This document shows, piece after piece, positions 7,720 to 16,081 of a DNA stretch of 40,214 bases; positions within the stretch are counted from its first letter, which is position 1, and each line of letters starts with the position of its first letter. The translations under genes were made by a program, and so were the position numbers. The stretch spans positions 1-40,214 of the forward strand of contig NZ_LDRT01000077.1 of NCBI RefSeq assembly GCF_001476655.1, written 5' to 3'. Source of the stretch: Microbacterium testaceum. GTDB taxonomy: Bacteria > Actinomycetota > Actinomycetes > Actinomycetales > Microbacteriaceae. Under the pieces are notes generated by a model that saw only the letters and a list, made by a program, of their open reading frames with translations, had not been told where the DNA came from and ran no database searches.

Positions 7720-8721
7720 ATGAGCACCGCCCCCCTCCCCCCGATCGACGACATCCTCGCCACGGCGCGGGTCGTCGCCCTGCCGCTTGCCGCCCGCTTC
7801 CGCGGCGTCGAAACCCGCGAGGCGGTCGTGTTCGAGGGACCCGAGGGCTGGACGGAGTTCTCGCCTTTCGTGGAGTACTCCGACGCCGAGGCGGCGACGT
7901 GGCTCGCGGGTGCCCTCGACTTCGGCTGGAATCCCGCGCCGTCACCTCGACGCGACGCGATCCCCGTCAATGCCACGATGCCGGCCGTGGCGGCATCCGA
8001 GGTCCCGCGGATCCTGGCCCGCTACGACGGATGCCGGACGGTCAAGGTCAAGGTCGCCGAGGCGGGGCAGGTGCTCGACGAGGACGTCGCGCGGGTGCGC
8101 GCGGTGCGCGCGGCGATGGGTCCCGAGGGTCGCGTGCGGATCGATGCGAACGGCGCGTGGAACGTCGACGAGGCCGAACGAGCCGTGCACGCCCTGGCCG
8201 CATTCGACCTGGAGTACATCGAACAGCCCTGCGCCGAGGTCGAAGAACTCGCGCAGCTGCGCGAGCGCATCGCCTACCTCGACATCCCGATCGCCGCCGA
8301 CGAGAGCGTGCGCAAGGCCGATGATCCGCTGCGGGTCGCGCGGTCGGGGGCGGCGGATCTTCTCGTCATCAAGGCCCAACCGCTCGGCGGGGTACGCGCG
8401 GCGCTGGACGTCGTCGCGCAGGCGGGACTGCCCGCGGTGGTCTCGAGCGCTCTGGACACGTCGATCGGACTCTCGATGGGCGTCGCCCTGGCCGCGGCGC
8501 TTCCCGCGCTCGACTACGACTGCGGGCTCGGCACCGCCGCGCTCTTCACGGCCGACGTCGTGGCATCCCCGCTCCGCGCCCGGGACGGAGTCCTGCCCGT
8601 CGAACGGCCCCGCCCGACGGCCGCCGATCTCGACCGTGTCGCGGCCGACGACGATCGTCGGCAGTGGTGGCTCGACCGGCTACGGCGCTGCCACGCCGCG
8701 CTCCTGCTCACTCGAGGATGA
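7720..8721 (+). CDS. menC: MenC, o-succinylbenzoate synthase
   Basis: Enolase-superfamily dehydratase that converts SHCHC to o-succinylbenzoate, the MenE substrate. 333 residues, normal for the actinobacterial form. Catalytic residues are in place: TVKVKV with the Lys pair at 109/111, RIDANGAW with the metal ligand Asp142, EQPCAE (Glu168), ADESV (Asp194, Glu195), VIKAQPLGG with the second catalytic Lys218, and SSALDTSIGLSMG. It is separated from menB by fic and the LLM gene. Its last 14 bp overlap the end of the convergent tetR gene. Confidence 0.95.
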   Translation: MSTAPLPPIDDILATARVVALPLAARFRGVETREAVVFEGPEGWTEFSPFVEYSDAEAATWLAGALDFGWNPAPSPRRDAIPVNATMPAVAASEVPRILARYDGCRTVKVKVAEAGQVLDEDVARVRAVRAAMGPEGRVRIDANGAWNVDEAERAVHALAAFDLEYIEQPCAEVEELAQLRERIAYLDIPIAADESVRKADDPLRVARSGAADLLVIKAQPLGGVRAALDVVAQAGLPAVVSSALDTSIGLSMGVALAAALPALDYDCGLGTAALFTADVVASPLRARDGVLPVERPRPTAADLDRVAADDDRRQWWLDRLRRCHAALLLTRG

Positions 8722-9334
8722 GACCGACCACCTGAGACAGCCGTTCGGCGAGTTGTCCACGCGAGAGTGTCGCCGCCTGATGGGTGATCAGAGCGGTCTC
8801 CGACGTCGAGATCCACACGGCCAGCAGCAGTTCCGTCGCCACCTCGGCGGGCACGCGCAGCGACAGTCCCCGAGCGTCGGCGATGTCGCGAACGAGCTGC
8901 GTGACGCTCTCTCCCAACCCCTGGTTCAGCGCCAGGTAGGCCTCGGCGAACTCGGGGTTGCGCAGCGCCTGCAGACGCGTCTCCGCTCCGAGGAGCACAT
9001 CGAGACGGTCCTCGCCGGTCGCCTCGAGCACCTCCTGGACGAGTTGCAGGACATCGCCTGCCCCTTCGAGCCCTCGGTCCTCGATCGACGTCACGCGCGC
9101 GCGGACCGCGGCGATGGTCGTCTCGGCGGACCGCGCGCACAGCGCGAGGAACAGCTCCTCCTTCGAGGCGAAGTTCGAGTAGAAGGCGCCGCGGGTGAAT
9201 CCCGCCCGCTCGCAGATGGCCTCGACCGAGGCGGCGTCGATGCCGACTTCCGCGAACATCTCGGCCGCGGCGTCCATGAGGCGCGTCCGGGTGTTCTCTC
9301 GTCGCCGTGACGGCGCCGGGACGGTATCGGTCAT
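8708..9334 (-). CDS. TetR-family regulator of the MMPL-YhgE operon
   Basis: 208 residues. The N-terminal helix-turn-helix spans about 15-60 (TRTRLMDAAAEMFAEVGIDA, then SVEAICERAGFTRGAFYSNF), followed by an all-helical ligand-binding domain. AGGAG precedes ATG 9334 by 8 nt. It is divergent from the MMPL transporter gene, and the 120-bp gap holds three inverted repeats, so it most likely represses both itself and the transporter operon; ligand unknown. Its 3' end overlaps menC by 14 bp in convergent orientation. Confidence 0.93.
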   Translation of the reverse strand: MTDTVPAPSRRRENTRTRLMDAAAEMFAEVGIDAASVEAICERAGFTRGAFYSNFASKEELFLALCARSAETTIAAVRARVTSIEDRGLEGAGDVLQLVQEVLEATGEDRLDVLLGAETRLQALRNPEFAEAYLALNQGLGESVTQLVRDIADARGLSLRVPAEVATELLLAVWISTSETALITHQAATLSRGQLAERLSQVVGLILE

Positions 9335-9357
9335 CCGCGTTCTCCTGCTTCACACGC

Positions 9358-9377
9358 GAGACTCAGGTTGGAGTCTC
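9358..9377. promoter_or_regulatory. Inverted repeat GAGACTC-N6-GAGTCTC upstream of tetR
   Basis: Perfect 7-bp arms at 9358-9364 and 9371-9377 around a 6-nt spacer, 24 bp upstream of the tetR start. The size and place fit a TetR operator controlling tetR itself. Confidence 0.6.
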
Positions 9378-9391
9378 CTTCTGGCGATTAC

Positions 9392-9425
9392 GATACATTG
9401 TTGTATCCGATACGGCGATGTATCG
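9392..9425. promoter_or_regulatory. Two adjacent GATAC/GTATC inverted repeats, probable TetR operator
   Basis: GATACA-N4-TGTATC (9392-9407) is followed directly by CGATAC-N6-GTATCG (9408-9425). Both share the half-site GATAC/GTATC, so four half-sites are arrayed over 34 bp. They lie 30-60 bp before the MMPL start, where a repressor would cover the promoter. Confidence 0.65.
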
Positions 9426-9454
9426 ACTGTCCGCCGATCGTGGGAGCCGCCACC

Positions 9455-12364
9455 GTGTCAACCTTCCTCTACACCCTGGGTCGCTGGTCGTTCCGCCACC
9501 CCTGGCGTGTCCTGTCCGCGTGGCTGCTCATCCTCGTGCTCGCGGGTGGCGGCGTCGCCCTGCTCGCCAAGGGAACGGACAACACCTTCACCATCCCCGG
9601 CACCGAATCGCAGGCCGGTCTCGAGATGCTGGACCGCACGTTCCCCCAGGTGAGCGGTGCCAGCGCCGAGATCATCGTCGTCGCAGCCGATGGCGCGAGC
9701 GTGCGCGATCAGGCGTATCAGGATGCCATCGAGAAGACGACCACCGAGGTCGGCAAGCTCGACTTCGTCGAGGCCGTCACCGACCCCTACGACGCGAACA
9801 TCTCGGGCAGCATCGCGGACGACAACCGCGCCGCGATCGTCCGCATCCAGTTCGCGGGTGAGGCGTCCGCCGTCCCGAAGGCGACCGAGGACGCCCTGCA
9901 CGAGGAGACGACCGCCCTCGGCTCCGCCCTCCCGTCCGGCTCCCAGGCCATCCTCGGCGGACAGCTCTTCGCCACCGAGATTCCTGGTGCGTCCCTCACC
10001 GAGGCGCTCGGTGTCGTGATCGCGGCCCTCGTGCTCATGGTGACGTTCCGCTCCTTCCTCGTGGCCGGGATGCCGCTGGCCACCGCCCTGCTCGGCGTCG
10101 CCCTCTCGGTGGCCCTGATCTTCATCGCCACCGGTTTCGCGACGGTGTCCTCGACCACTCCGCTGCTGGCGGTGATGCTCGGACTCGCCGTCGGCATCGA
10201 CTACGCGCTGTTCATCGTGTCGCGACATCAAGACCAGACCCGCGCGGGGATGGACCCCGAGGAGTCCACCGCCCGCGCGGTGGGCACCGCGGGTTCCGCC
10301 GTCGTGTTCGCCGGGATCACGGTCCTCATCGCCCTCATCGGCCTGGGCTTCGCGAACATCCCCTTCCTCACCACGATGGGGATCGCGGCATCCGTCGCCG
10401 TCGCCATCGCCGTGTGCGTCGGGCTGACCCTCACCCCGGCCTTCCTCGGCTTCGCCGGTCACCGCGTGGTCGGGTGGGGCTTCGCGAAGCCGAAGAAGCA
10501 GTCGCGCCGTGCTCGTGCGGCCGCGGGCCCTGCCGACGAGGCGGCGGTGGCGGCCGCCGCCGCGGCCGACGCCGCCGAGCGTGAGAAGAAGGCGGAGACC
10601 GCGTCGATCCGCGCCCAGCGCAACGGCCCGGCTCGTCGCTGGGTCGGCCTTGTGACCCGGCATCCCGTCGTCACCACCGTCGCGGTCATCGGACTGCTCG
10701 GGGTCACGGCGATCCCCGCCGCGAGCCTCGCCCTCACCCTGCCCAACGCCGGACAGCTGCCGGCGGGCAACCCCGCTCGCGTCGCGTACGAGCTCACCGA
10801 CGAGTACTTCGGCCCCGGCGCCAACGGCCCGCTGATCATGACCGGCACGATCGTCACCTCGAACGATCCGCTGAACCTCATGAAGGACATCGGCGACGAG
10901 ATCGCGAAGATCCCCGGCGTCGCCCAGGTCGCTCTCGCGACGCCGAACCAGACCGCCGACACCGGGATCGTGCAGATCATCCCCGAGACGGCCCCGGACG
11001 ACCCGCGCACCGCCGACCTCGTGCGGGAGCTCCGTTCGCAGGAGCAGCGCCTGTACGACGAGTTCGGCGTGCGCCTGCTCGTGACCGGCTACACCGCCGT
11101 CACGATCGACATCTCCGACCAGCTCGGCGCCGCCCTCCTCCCGTTCGGCGTCTTCGTGGTCGGCCTCTCGCTGGTGCTGCTGATGATCGTGTTCCGCTCG
11201 ATCTGGGTGCCGCTGACCGCCGCGGGCGGGTACCTCCTGTCGGTCGCCGCGTCCTTCGGCGTCGTGGCCGCGGTGTTCGAATGGGGGTGGTTCGCCGACG
11301 CCCTGCACGTGGCCAAGGTCGGCCCGATCATCAGCTTCATGCCGATCGTGGTGATGGGCGTGCTCTTCGGCCTCGCGATGGACTACCAGGTCTTCCTCGT
11401 CTCGCGCATGCGAGAGGACTACGTCCACGCGAATCGCGAGGGCCGCACGCCTCGAGAGGTCGCGCTCGGTGCCGTCCGCAGCGGCTTCGTGGGCTCGGCT
11501 CGCGTGGTCGTCGCGGCGGCCGTCATCATGTTCGCCGTCTTCGTCGCGTTCGTGCCCGAGGGCGACTCGAGCCTGAAACCGATCGCCCTGGGCCTCGCCG
11601 TCGGTGTCGCCGTCGACGCGTTCCTCGTCCGCATGACGCTCGTTCCGGCCGTGCTGGCCCTCCTGGGCGACAAGGCCTGGTGGATGCCGCGCTGGCTCGA
11701 CCGCCTGCTGCCGAAGCTCGACGTCGAGGGCGAGGCGGTCGAGCGCGAGGTGCGCCTGGCCGACTGGCCGAGCGAGCCCGCGATCGCCGTCGCCGCCGAT
11801 GAGCTGAGCGCCCCCGGTTCTACGGATGCCGAGGAGCCGGTGTTCCGCGACATCTCGCTGCGCCTCGGCTACGGCGGCACCCTGTTGGTCACCGGCGAGA
11901 GCCGCACGACCCGCACCCTGCTGCTCGCCTTCTCGGGGCGCCTCGCCGGAATCGAGGGGCGGTTGCGCGTCGACGGCCTACTGGTGCCCGAGCGCGCGGG
12001 AGCCGCCCGGGCCCGCGTCGGGGTGGCCCTCCTCGACGACACGGCCGACGCGGCACGCACGGTGGCCGACGCCGTGGGGCGCGGTACGCGCATCGTGGTC
12101 GTCACAGACGTCGACCGTCTCGATGACGACGCCCGCGACGAGGTGGCGCACGTGCTGCGGCGCGCGGCGACCGAGGCACGCGAACGCTCCGGCGACGCGT
12201 CGTCACCGTTCACGCTCATCGTCTCGGCGCGCGACGAACGCCGGGCCCTCGCGCTCCTGTCCCAGGCCCTGCGCCCCGACGTGGCATCCCTCGCCCTCCC
12301 GACGCCGCGTCGGCACCACACCGAACCCGAAACCTTCGCCGATCTCTCCGAGGTGTTCGCATGA
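9455..12364 (+). CDS. MMPL/RND-type transporter with degenerate NBD-like C-terminal domain
   Basis: 969 residues from GTG 9455 (VSTFLYTLGRWSF), preceded by GGGAG; an in-frame ATG at 9368 would run through the operator repeats and is unlikely. Two RND halves: a first TM helix, an extracytoplasmic domain, five more helices, then a long Ala/Lys-rich cytoplasmic linker (about 350-390) and a second half. Both carry the proton-relay Asp-Tyr pair, GIDYALFIVSR (about 249) and AMDYQVFLVSR (about 643). MMPL proteins export lipids or drugs by proton motive force. From about residue 788 there is an added cytoplasmic domain (VFRDISLRLGYGGTLLVTG) that resembles an ABC nucleotide-binding domain, but GESRTTRT stands where Walker A should be, without its Gly-Lys, and VVVTDVDRL is only a faint Walker B. 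Its stop overlaps the yhgE start (ATGA). Confidence 0.88.
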   Translation: MSTFLYTLGRWSFRHPWRVLSAWLLILVLAGGGVALLAKGTDNTFTIPGTESQAGLEMLDRTFPQVSGASAEIIVVAADGASVRDQAYQDAIEKTTTEVGKLDFVEAVTDPYDANISGSIADDNRAAIVRIQFAGEASAVPKATEDALHEETTALGSALPSGSQAILGGQLFATEIPGASLTEALGVVIAALVLMVTFRSFLVAGMPLATALLGVALSVALIFIATGFATVSSTTPLLAVMLGLAVGIDYALFIVSRHQDQTRAGMDPEESTARAVGTAGSAVVFAGITVLIALIGLGFANIPFLTTMGIAASVAVAIAVCVGLTLTPAFLGFAGHRVVGWGFAKPKKQSRRARAAAGPADEAAVAAAAAADAAEREKKAETASIRAQRNGPARRWVGLVTRHPVVTTVAVIGLLGVTAIPAASLALTLPNAGQLPAGNPARVAYELTDEYFGPGANGPLIMTGTIVTSNDPLNLMKDIGDEIAKIPGVAQVALATPNQTADTGIVQIIPETAPDDPRTADLVRELRSQEQRLYDEFGVRLLVTGYTAVTIDISDQLGAALLPFGVFVVGLSLVLLMIVFRSIWVPLTAAGGYLLSVAASFGVVAAVFEWGWFADALHVAKVGPIISFMPIVVMGVLFGLAMDYQVFLVSRMREDYVHANREGRTPREVALGAVRSGFVGSARVVVAAAVIMFAVFVAFVPEGDSSLKPIALGLAVGVAVDAFLVRMTLVPAVLALLGDKAWWMPRWLDRLLPKLDVEGEAVEREVRLADWPSEPAIAVAADELSAPGSTDAEEPVFRDISLRLGYGGTLLVTGESRTTRTLLLAFSGRLAGIEGRLRVDGLLVPERAGAARARVGVALLDDTADAARTVADAVGRGTRIVVVTDVDRLDDDARDEVAHVLRRAATEARERSGDASSPFTLIVSARDERRALALLSQALRPDVASLALPTPRRHHTEPETFADLSEVFA

Positions 12365-14961
12365 CTCTCCCCGTCGAGCGCTCGCGCTCCCGCCGCCCCG
12401 TGACCTGGCGCACCCTCGTCGGGGTGCTCCTGTTGCCGGCCGTGATCGGCGGCATCCTCGTCGGTGCGCTGTACAACCCCACCGACCGGCTGCAGAACAT
12501 CACGGCCGCGATCGTCAACGACGACAAGGCCGTCGAGCTCAACGGACAGCTCGTGCCGCTCGGTCGCCAGCTCACCGGCGGACTCGTCAAGGGAGCCGAT
12601 GACCAGTCGAGCAACATCGACTGGGTCATCTCCAACGACTCCGACGCCGCCGCGGGGCTCAAGGACGGCACCTACACCGCGGTCGTGACGATCCCCGAGA
12701 ACTTCACCGCCGCTTCCCTCTCGACGCGACCCGGCGAGACTCCGGTCAAGGCGACGATCGGGGTCGTCACCGCGCCGAACGCGCGCGTGGTGGACGGCGC
12801 GATCACCGCGACCCTGGCATCCACCGCCACCAGCGTCTACGGCAGCGAACTGTCGTCGCAGTACCTCAAGAACGTCTTCCTCGGCTTCACGAAGCTGAGC
12901 GACCAACTCGGCACGGCCGCCAGCGGGGCGCACCAGCTCGCCGACGGCGCCGGGCAAGCCGCAACCGGCGCGAACGGGCTGCGCGATGGCCTGGGGCAGC
13001 TCTCGAGCGGGGCGGGCGACCTCTCGACGGGTCTCGGTCAGCTGGCCACCGGTGTGGGCTCGCTCTCCGGCGGCGTCGGCCAGCTCGCGACGGGAGCAGA
13101 CCAGCTCTCGGGCGGCGTCGGCCAGCTCGCCACCGGCGCCGGCGCGCTCTCGGGCGGCGTCGGCCAGCTCGCCACCGGCGCCGATCAGCTCTCCGGCGGC
13201 GTCGGACAACTCGCCACCGGCGCCGACCAGCTCTCCGGCGGCATCGGACAACTCGCCACCGGCGCAGACGGCCTGGCGAAGGGCGCCGGGCAACTCTCCG
13301 GCGGCATCGACGGCCTCGCCAGCGGAGCGGACGACCTTTCTCGTGGCGCGACGAAGCTCGCTGACGGTACACGTGAGGCCGCCACCGGGGTCGGCGATCT
13401 CGCCACCGGTGCTGACAAGATCGCGAACGGAAACCGCCAGCTCGCGACCAAGGTCAACGAGATCGCGGATGCCATTCCCCCGGGCTTTGCACAGACCGCC
13501 GAGGATGTGGCTGCGGCGGCACCGAAAGTGAGCGAGGCGCTGAGCACGGCGGCGGGAGACCTGCAGCGTCTCGCCGACGGGTGCGACGCCGCCGCCACTC
13601 CCGAACTGTGCGCGCAACTGCGCGCCGCGTCCGACCGCGCCAACGCCGAGCTCCCCAAAGCGCAGCAGACCGTCACGGACATCGGCACGATCGCCGGTCA
13701 GGCAGCCCAACTCCCCGCGGGAGTCCGAGCAATCGCCGACGCCAACTCGCAGCTCGCGGACGGGGCCGATGCGCTCGCCGACGGAGCCCGGAAGGCGCAG
13801 ACGGGTGTGAACACGCTTGCCGGCGGAATCGATGGTCTCGCCAGCGGAGCAAGCGACCTCGGCTCCGGAGCGCGTCAGCTCGGAACCGGCGCCTCGCAGC
13901 TCGGCTCGGGCGCGTCGCAACTCGCGAGCGGCCTCGGTCAGACGCGCGAGGGGGCTGCTCAGCTTGCTGACGGGGCGCAAAGCGCTGCGGGCGGCGCCAG
14001 CCAGCTCGCCGACGGAGCGCAAACGGCTGCGGGCGGCGCCAGCCAGCTCGCCGACGGCGCGCAGACCGCTGCCGCCGGCGCGGGCGCCCTCGCGACCGGC
14101 GCCCGCACGGCCGCCGATGGGGCGGGGCAGCTCGTCACCGGTGCGGACGGCGCCGCGGGAGGCGCCGCGAAGCTCGCAGACGGAGCCCAGGGCGCCGAGG
14201 ACGGTGCCGGCCAGCTCGCCGACGGCGTGGGGCAGGTGGCATCCGGAACGTCGTCGCTGGCCTCCGGGCTCGACAGCGCCGTGTCGCAGCTGCCGACGTA
14301 CTCGGATGCGCAGGCGACGAGCCTCGCCGACGTGGTCGCCGATCCCGTGTCGGCCACCGGCGTCAGCGACTCGCTCTTCGGGGGTGCGGCCGTGCCGCTG
14401 CTCGCGATGGCCGTGCTGTGGTTCGGGGGGCTGGCGTCGTTCGTGGCCTTCCAGGCGGTCTCGGCACGAGCGCTGACGAGCCGTCGTCCCTCGGCTCTGG
14501 TCGCGCTCCGCGGCTTCGCGCCGGCGGCCCTCGTCGGTGCCGTGCAGGGTCTGCTGGTCGCGGGAGTGGTGCAGGTGGCATCCAAGTACGACTGGGGCGA
14601 CTGGGCCTTGTTCGCGCTCGTGGCCGTCGCGGCGGGCGTCGCGTTCGCCGCGGTGCACCAGGCCCTGGTCGCGCTGTTCGGCGGAGCGGGGCGATGGATC
14701 GCCGCGATCATCGGCAGCCTGGCTCTCGCCGCGACGATCGTCTCGACGGTGCCGCCGGTGCTGGCGGCCCTGGCGTCGCTGCTGCCGACCTCGCCGGCGT
14801 ACACCGCGATGCTCGGCACCCTCACGTCGGCCGGCGGCGTCGGTGCCGGCATCGCCGGACTCGCGGTCTGGGCCGTGCTGGCGCTCGTCGTGACGACCCT
14901 GGTGGTCGTGCGGCGCCGCACGACCTCGGCTCGCGCAGCCGCCGCGCTCGCCGCGGCGTAG
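12361..14961 (+). CDS. YhgE/Pip (EsaA-like) membrane protein with Leu/Gly heptad repeats
   Basis: 866 residues. One N-terminal TM helix (about 18-38, VGVLLLPAVIGGILVGALYN) is followed by the YhgE/Pip N-terminal domain with AAIVNDDKAVELNGQ and VVTIPENFTAASLS. A very long extracytoplasmic region has xxxLxxG heptads at about 185-365 and 455-645, e.g. GVGQLATGADQLSG. About five or six C-terminal helices follow (from about 675). Relatives include phage infection protein Pip and EsaA of type VII secretion, which form long extended stalks. Coupled by ATGA overlap to the MMPL gene, so the two likely act together at the envelope under the TetR regulator. A terminator follows at once. The repeats are nearly identical at DNA level, so copy number may vary between strains. 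Confidence 0.9.
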   Translation: MTLPVERSRSRRPVTWRTLVGVLLLPAVIGGILVGALYNPTDRLQNITAAIVNDDKAVELNGQLVPLGRQLTGGLVKGADDQSSNIDWVISNDSDAAAGLKDGTYTAVVTIPENFTAASLSTRPGETPVKATIGVVTAPNARVVDGAITATLASTATSVYGSELSSQYLKNVFLGFTKLSDQLGTAASGAHQLADGAGQAATGANGLRDGLGQLSSGAGDLSTGLGQLATGVGSLSGGVGQLATGADQLSGGVGQLATGAGALSGGVGQLATGADQLSGGVGQLATGADQLSGGIGQLATGADGLAKGAGQLSGGIDGLASGADDLSRGATKLADGTREAATGVGDLATGADKIANGNRQLATKVNEIADAIPPGFAQTAEDVAAAAPKVSEALSTAAGDLQRLADGCDAAATPELCAQLRAASDRANAELPKAQQTVTDIGTIAGQAAQLPAGVRAIADANSQLADGADALADGARKAQTGVNTLAGGIDGLASGASDLGSGARQLGTGASQLGSGASQLASGLGQTREGAAQLADGAQSAAGGASQLADGAQTAAGGASQLADGAQTAAAGAGALATGARTAADGAGQLVTGADGAAGGAAKLADGAQGAEDGAGQLADGVGQVASGTSSLASGLDSAVSQLPTYSDAQATSLADVVADPVSATGVSDSLFGGAAVPLLAMAVLWFGGLASFVAFQAVSARALTSRRPSALVALRGFAPAALVGAVQGLLVAGVVQVASKYDWGDWALFALVAVAAGVAFAAVHQALVALFGGAGRWIAAIIGSLALAATIVSTVPPVLAALASLLPTSPAYTAMLGTLTSAGGVGAGIAGLAVWAVLALVVTTLVVVRRRTTSARAAAALAAA
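13063..13270 (+). repeat. 42-bp tandem repeats inside yhgE (first block)
   Basis: A 14-residue unit (two heptads) is repeated about five times. One 36-bp stretch is identical at 13105-13140 and 13147-13182, exactly 42 bp apart, and the flanking units differ by a few bases. Confidence 0.9.
13969..14060 (+). repeat. 42-bp tandem repeats inside yhgE (second block)
   Basis: A second set of two-heptad units encodes ASQLADGAQTAAGG. A 32-bp stretch is identical at 13984-14015 and 14026-14057, again 42 bp apart. Confidence 0.9.
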
Positions 14962-14985
14962 ACGGGGGCTCCCTCGCCCCCGTCT
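14960..14985 (+). terminator. Terminator of the MMPL-yhgE operon
   Basis: AGACGGGGGC (14960-14969) pairs perfectly with GCCCCCGTCT (14976-14985) around a 6-nt loop, starting within the yhgE TAG stop codon. A short pyrimidine run (CCTTC) follows. Confidence 0.8.
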
Positions 14986-14989
14986 CCTT

Positions 14990-15053
14990 CGTTGAGTGTC
15001 CAAAACACGCCGTAACCGCCACCTCCATAACGGCGTGTCTTGGACACTCGACG
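14990..15053. repeat. Long imperfect palindrome, copy 1 (upstream of DUF559 gene)
   Basis: Arm 14991-15015 (begins GTTGAGTGTCC, contains ACACGCCGTAA) pairs with 15028-15052 with three mismatches over 25 bp. It is the same element as at 16082-16149. It lies 4 nt after the yhgE terminator and about 125 bp before the DUF559 gene. Confidence 0.9.
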
Positions 15054-15177
15054 GGGTGCGGCCATACACGACGCGATGCGAGCAGACGGAGCGACTCCTT
15101 CTGCACAGGGCGGTGTCCTCTCCACAGGTGAGAGTGAGTCGGTGAGGCGCTGGACGGAAGTCCGGTGAGATGGCGCA

Positions 15178-16071
15178 ATGCGACGACCCCGGCCCCTGCC
15201 CGTCAACCTCGGTGCGGCGTTCCACGTGAAGGATGCCGACGAACTCGAGGTCCCGCGCCGCCGACTGATCGCGCGCGATCTGAACGCACCATTCCACGGC
15301 GTGCGCGCATCTGCGGATGCGCCCCAAGACTCCGTCCTCGAACGCTGTCGCACCTACCTCCCCAGACTGCGCCCGGGCCAGTTCTTCAGCCACGCGACAG
15401 CAGCACGCCTCTGGGGAATGCCGTTGGCTTTTCGGCACGACGAGACTCTTCACGTCAGCGCCGTCCCTCCCGCCAGAGAGCCGCGCACGAAGGGCGTTGT
15501 GGGTCATCGCCTCGCCCTCCCTCTCGACGAGATCACGACGCTCGATGGCCTACCCGTCACAGCGAAGGTCGCGACCTGGACTCACCTTGCCGCGGTCGTC
15601 AGCGAGGCCGACCTCGTGGCGATCGCGGACTGGCTCCTCGCCCACGACGTTCCCCCTTCCGCCCTCTCGGCGGCCGCGGGAAAGCACCGCCACCGGGGCA
15701 TCATCGCCCTGCGGTCAGCCGCGCACCTCGCCCGCCCCGGGTCGGAATCGCCACGCGAGTCGCACGTCCGACTCATCCTCGTCCGGGCGGGACTCCCCGA
15801 ACCCGACCTGAACTGGACGCTCCGCGACCCGTCTGGCGCGTTCGTCGCCCGGCTCGACATGGCCTATCCCGACCACCGCGTGGCCGTCGAGTACGACGGA
15901 CGACAGCACGCGGACGCCCAGCAGTTCCGGAAGGATGCCGATCGCTGGCGCGCTATCGCTGCGCGGGGATGGACCCTCATCCGCGTCGTCGCCCACCACC
16001 TCGAGTACCCCGAACGCGACGTCGTGGCCCCGGTCACGGCTGCGCTGCGCACAGCCGGCTGGCGCCCCTGA
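15178..16071 (+). CDS. DUF559 (Vsr-like endonuclease fold) protein
   Basis: 297 residues. The C-terminal part (about 215-290) is a DUF559 domain, a small relative of the Vsr/PD-(D/E)xK nucleases: ARLDMAYPDHRVAVEYDG has the expected Asp and the Glu-x-Asp-Gly core, followed by RQHADAQQFRKDADRWRAI and RGWTLIRVVAHH. The N-terminal part (PFHGVRAS, LRPGQFFSHATAARLWGMPL, then TTLDGLPVTAKVATWTHLA) matches the AbiEi-like front half common in actinobacterial proteins of this kind. No TM segment or partner gene. ATG 15178 follows TGAGAT by 6 nt, a weak leaderless-type start. It stands alone between two copies of a long palindrome. Actual nuclease activity and role are unproven; defence or a mobile element are both possible. 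Confidence 0.8.
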   Translation: MRRPRPLPVNLGAAFHVKDADELEVPRRRLIARDLNAPFHGVRASADAPQDSVLERCRTYLPRLRPGQFFSHATAARLWGMPLAFRHDETLHVSAVPPAREPRTKGVVGHRLALPLDEITTLDGLPVTAKVATWTHLAAVVSEADLVAIADWLLAHDVPPSALSAAAGKHRHRGIIALRSAAHLARPGSESPRESHVRLILVRAGLPEPDLNWTLRDPSGAFVARLDMAYPDHRVAVEYDGRQHADAQQFRKDADRWRAIAARGWTLIRVVAHHLEYPERDVVAPVTAALRTAGWRP

Positions 16072-16081
16072 GACGCCCCAC

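Noticed and set aside
9458..11428. A 656-codon minus-strand open frame rich in His, Glu, Asp and Arg
   Set aside because: Shadow of the MMPL gene; composition is typical of antisense frames in high-GC DNA and there is no start context.
13063..14060. CRISPR-like regular repeats
   Set aside because: Period 42 bp with no unique spacers; the units are in frame and encode the YhgE heptads.
11869..15507. A 1212-codon minus-strand open frame opposite yhgE
   Set aside because: Low-complexity Arg/Gly/Ala product mirroring the heptad repeats, no domain, and it spans a terminator, a palindrome and the start of another gene.
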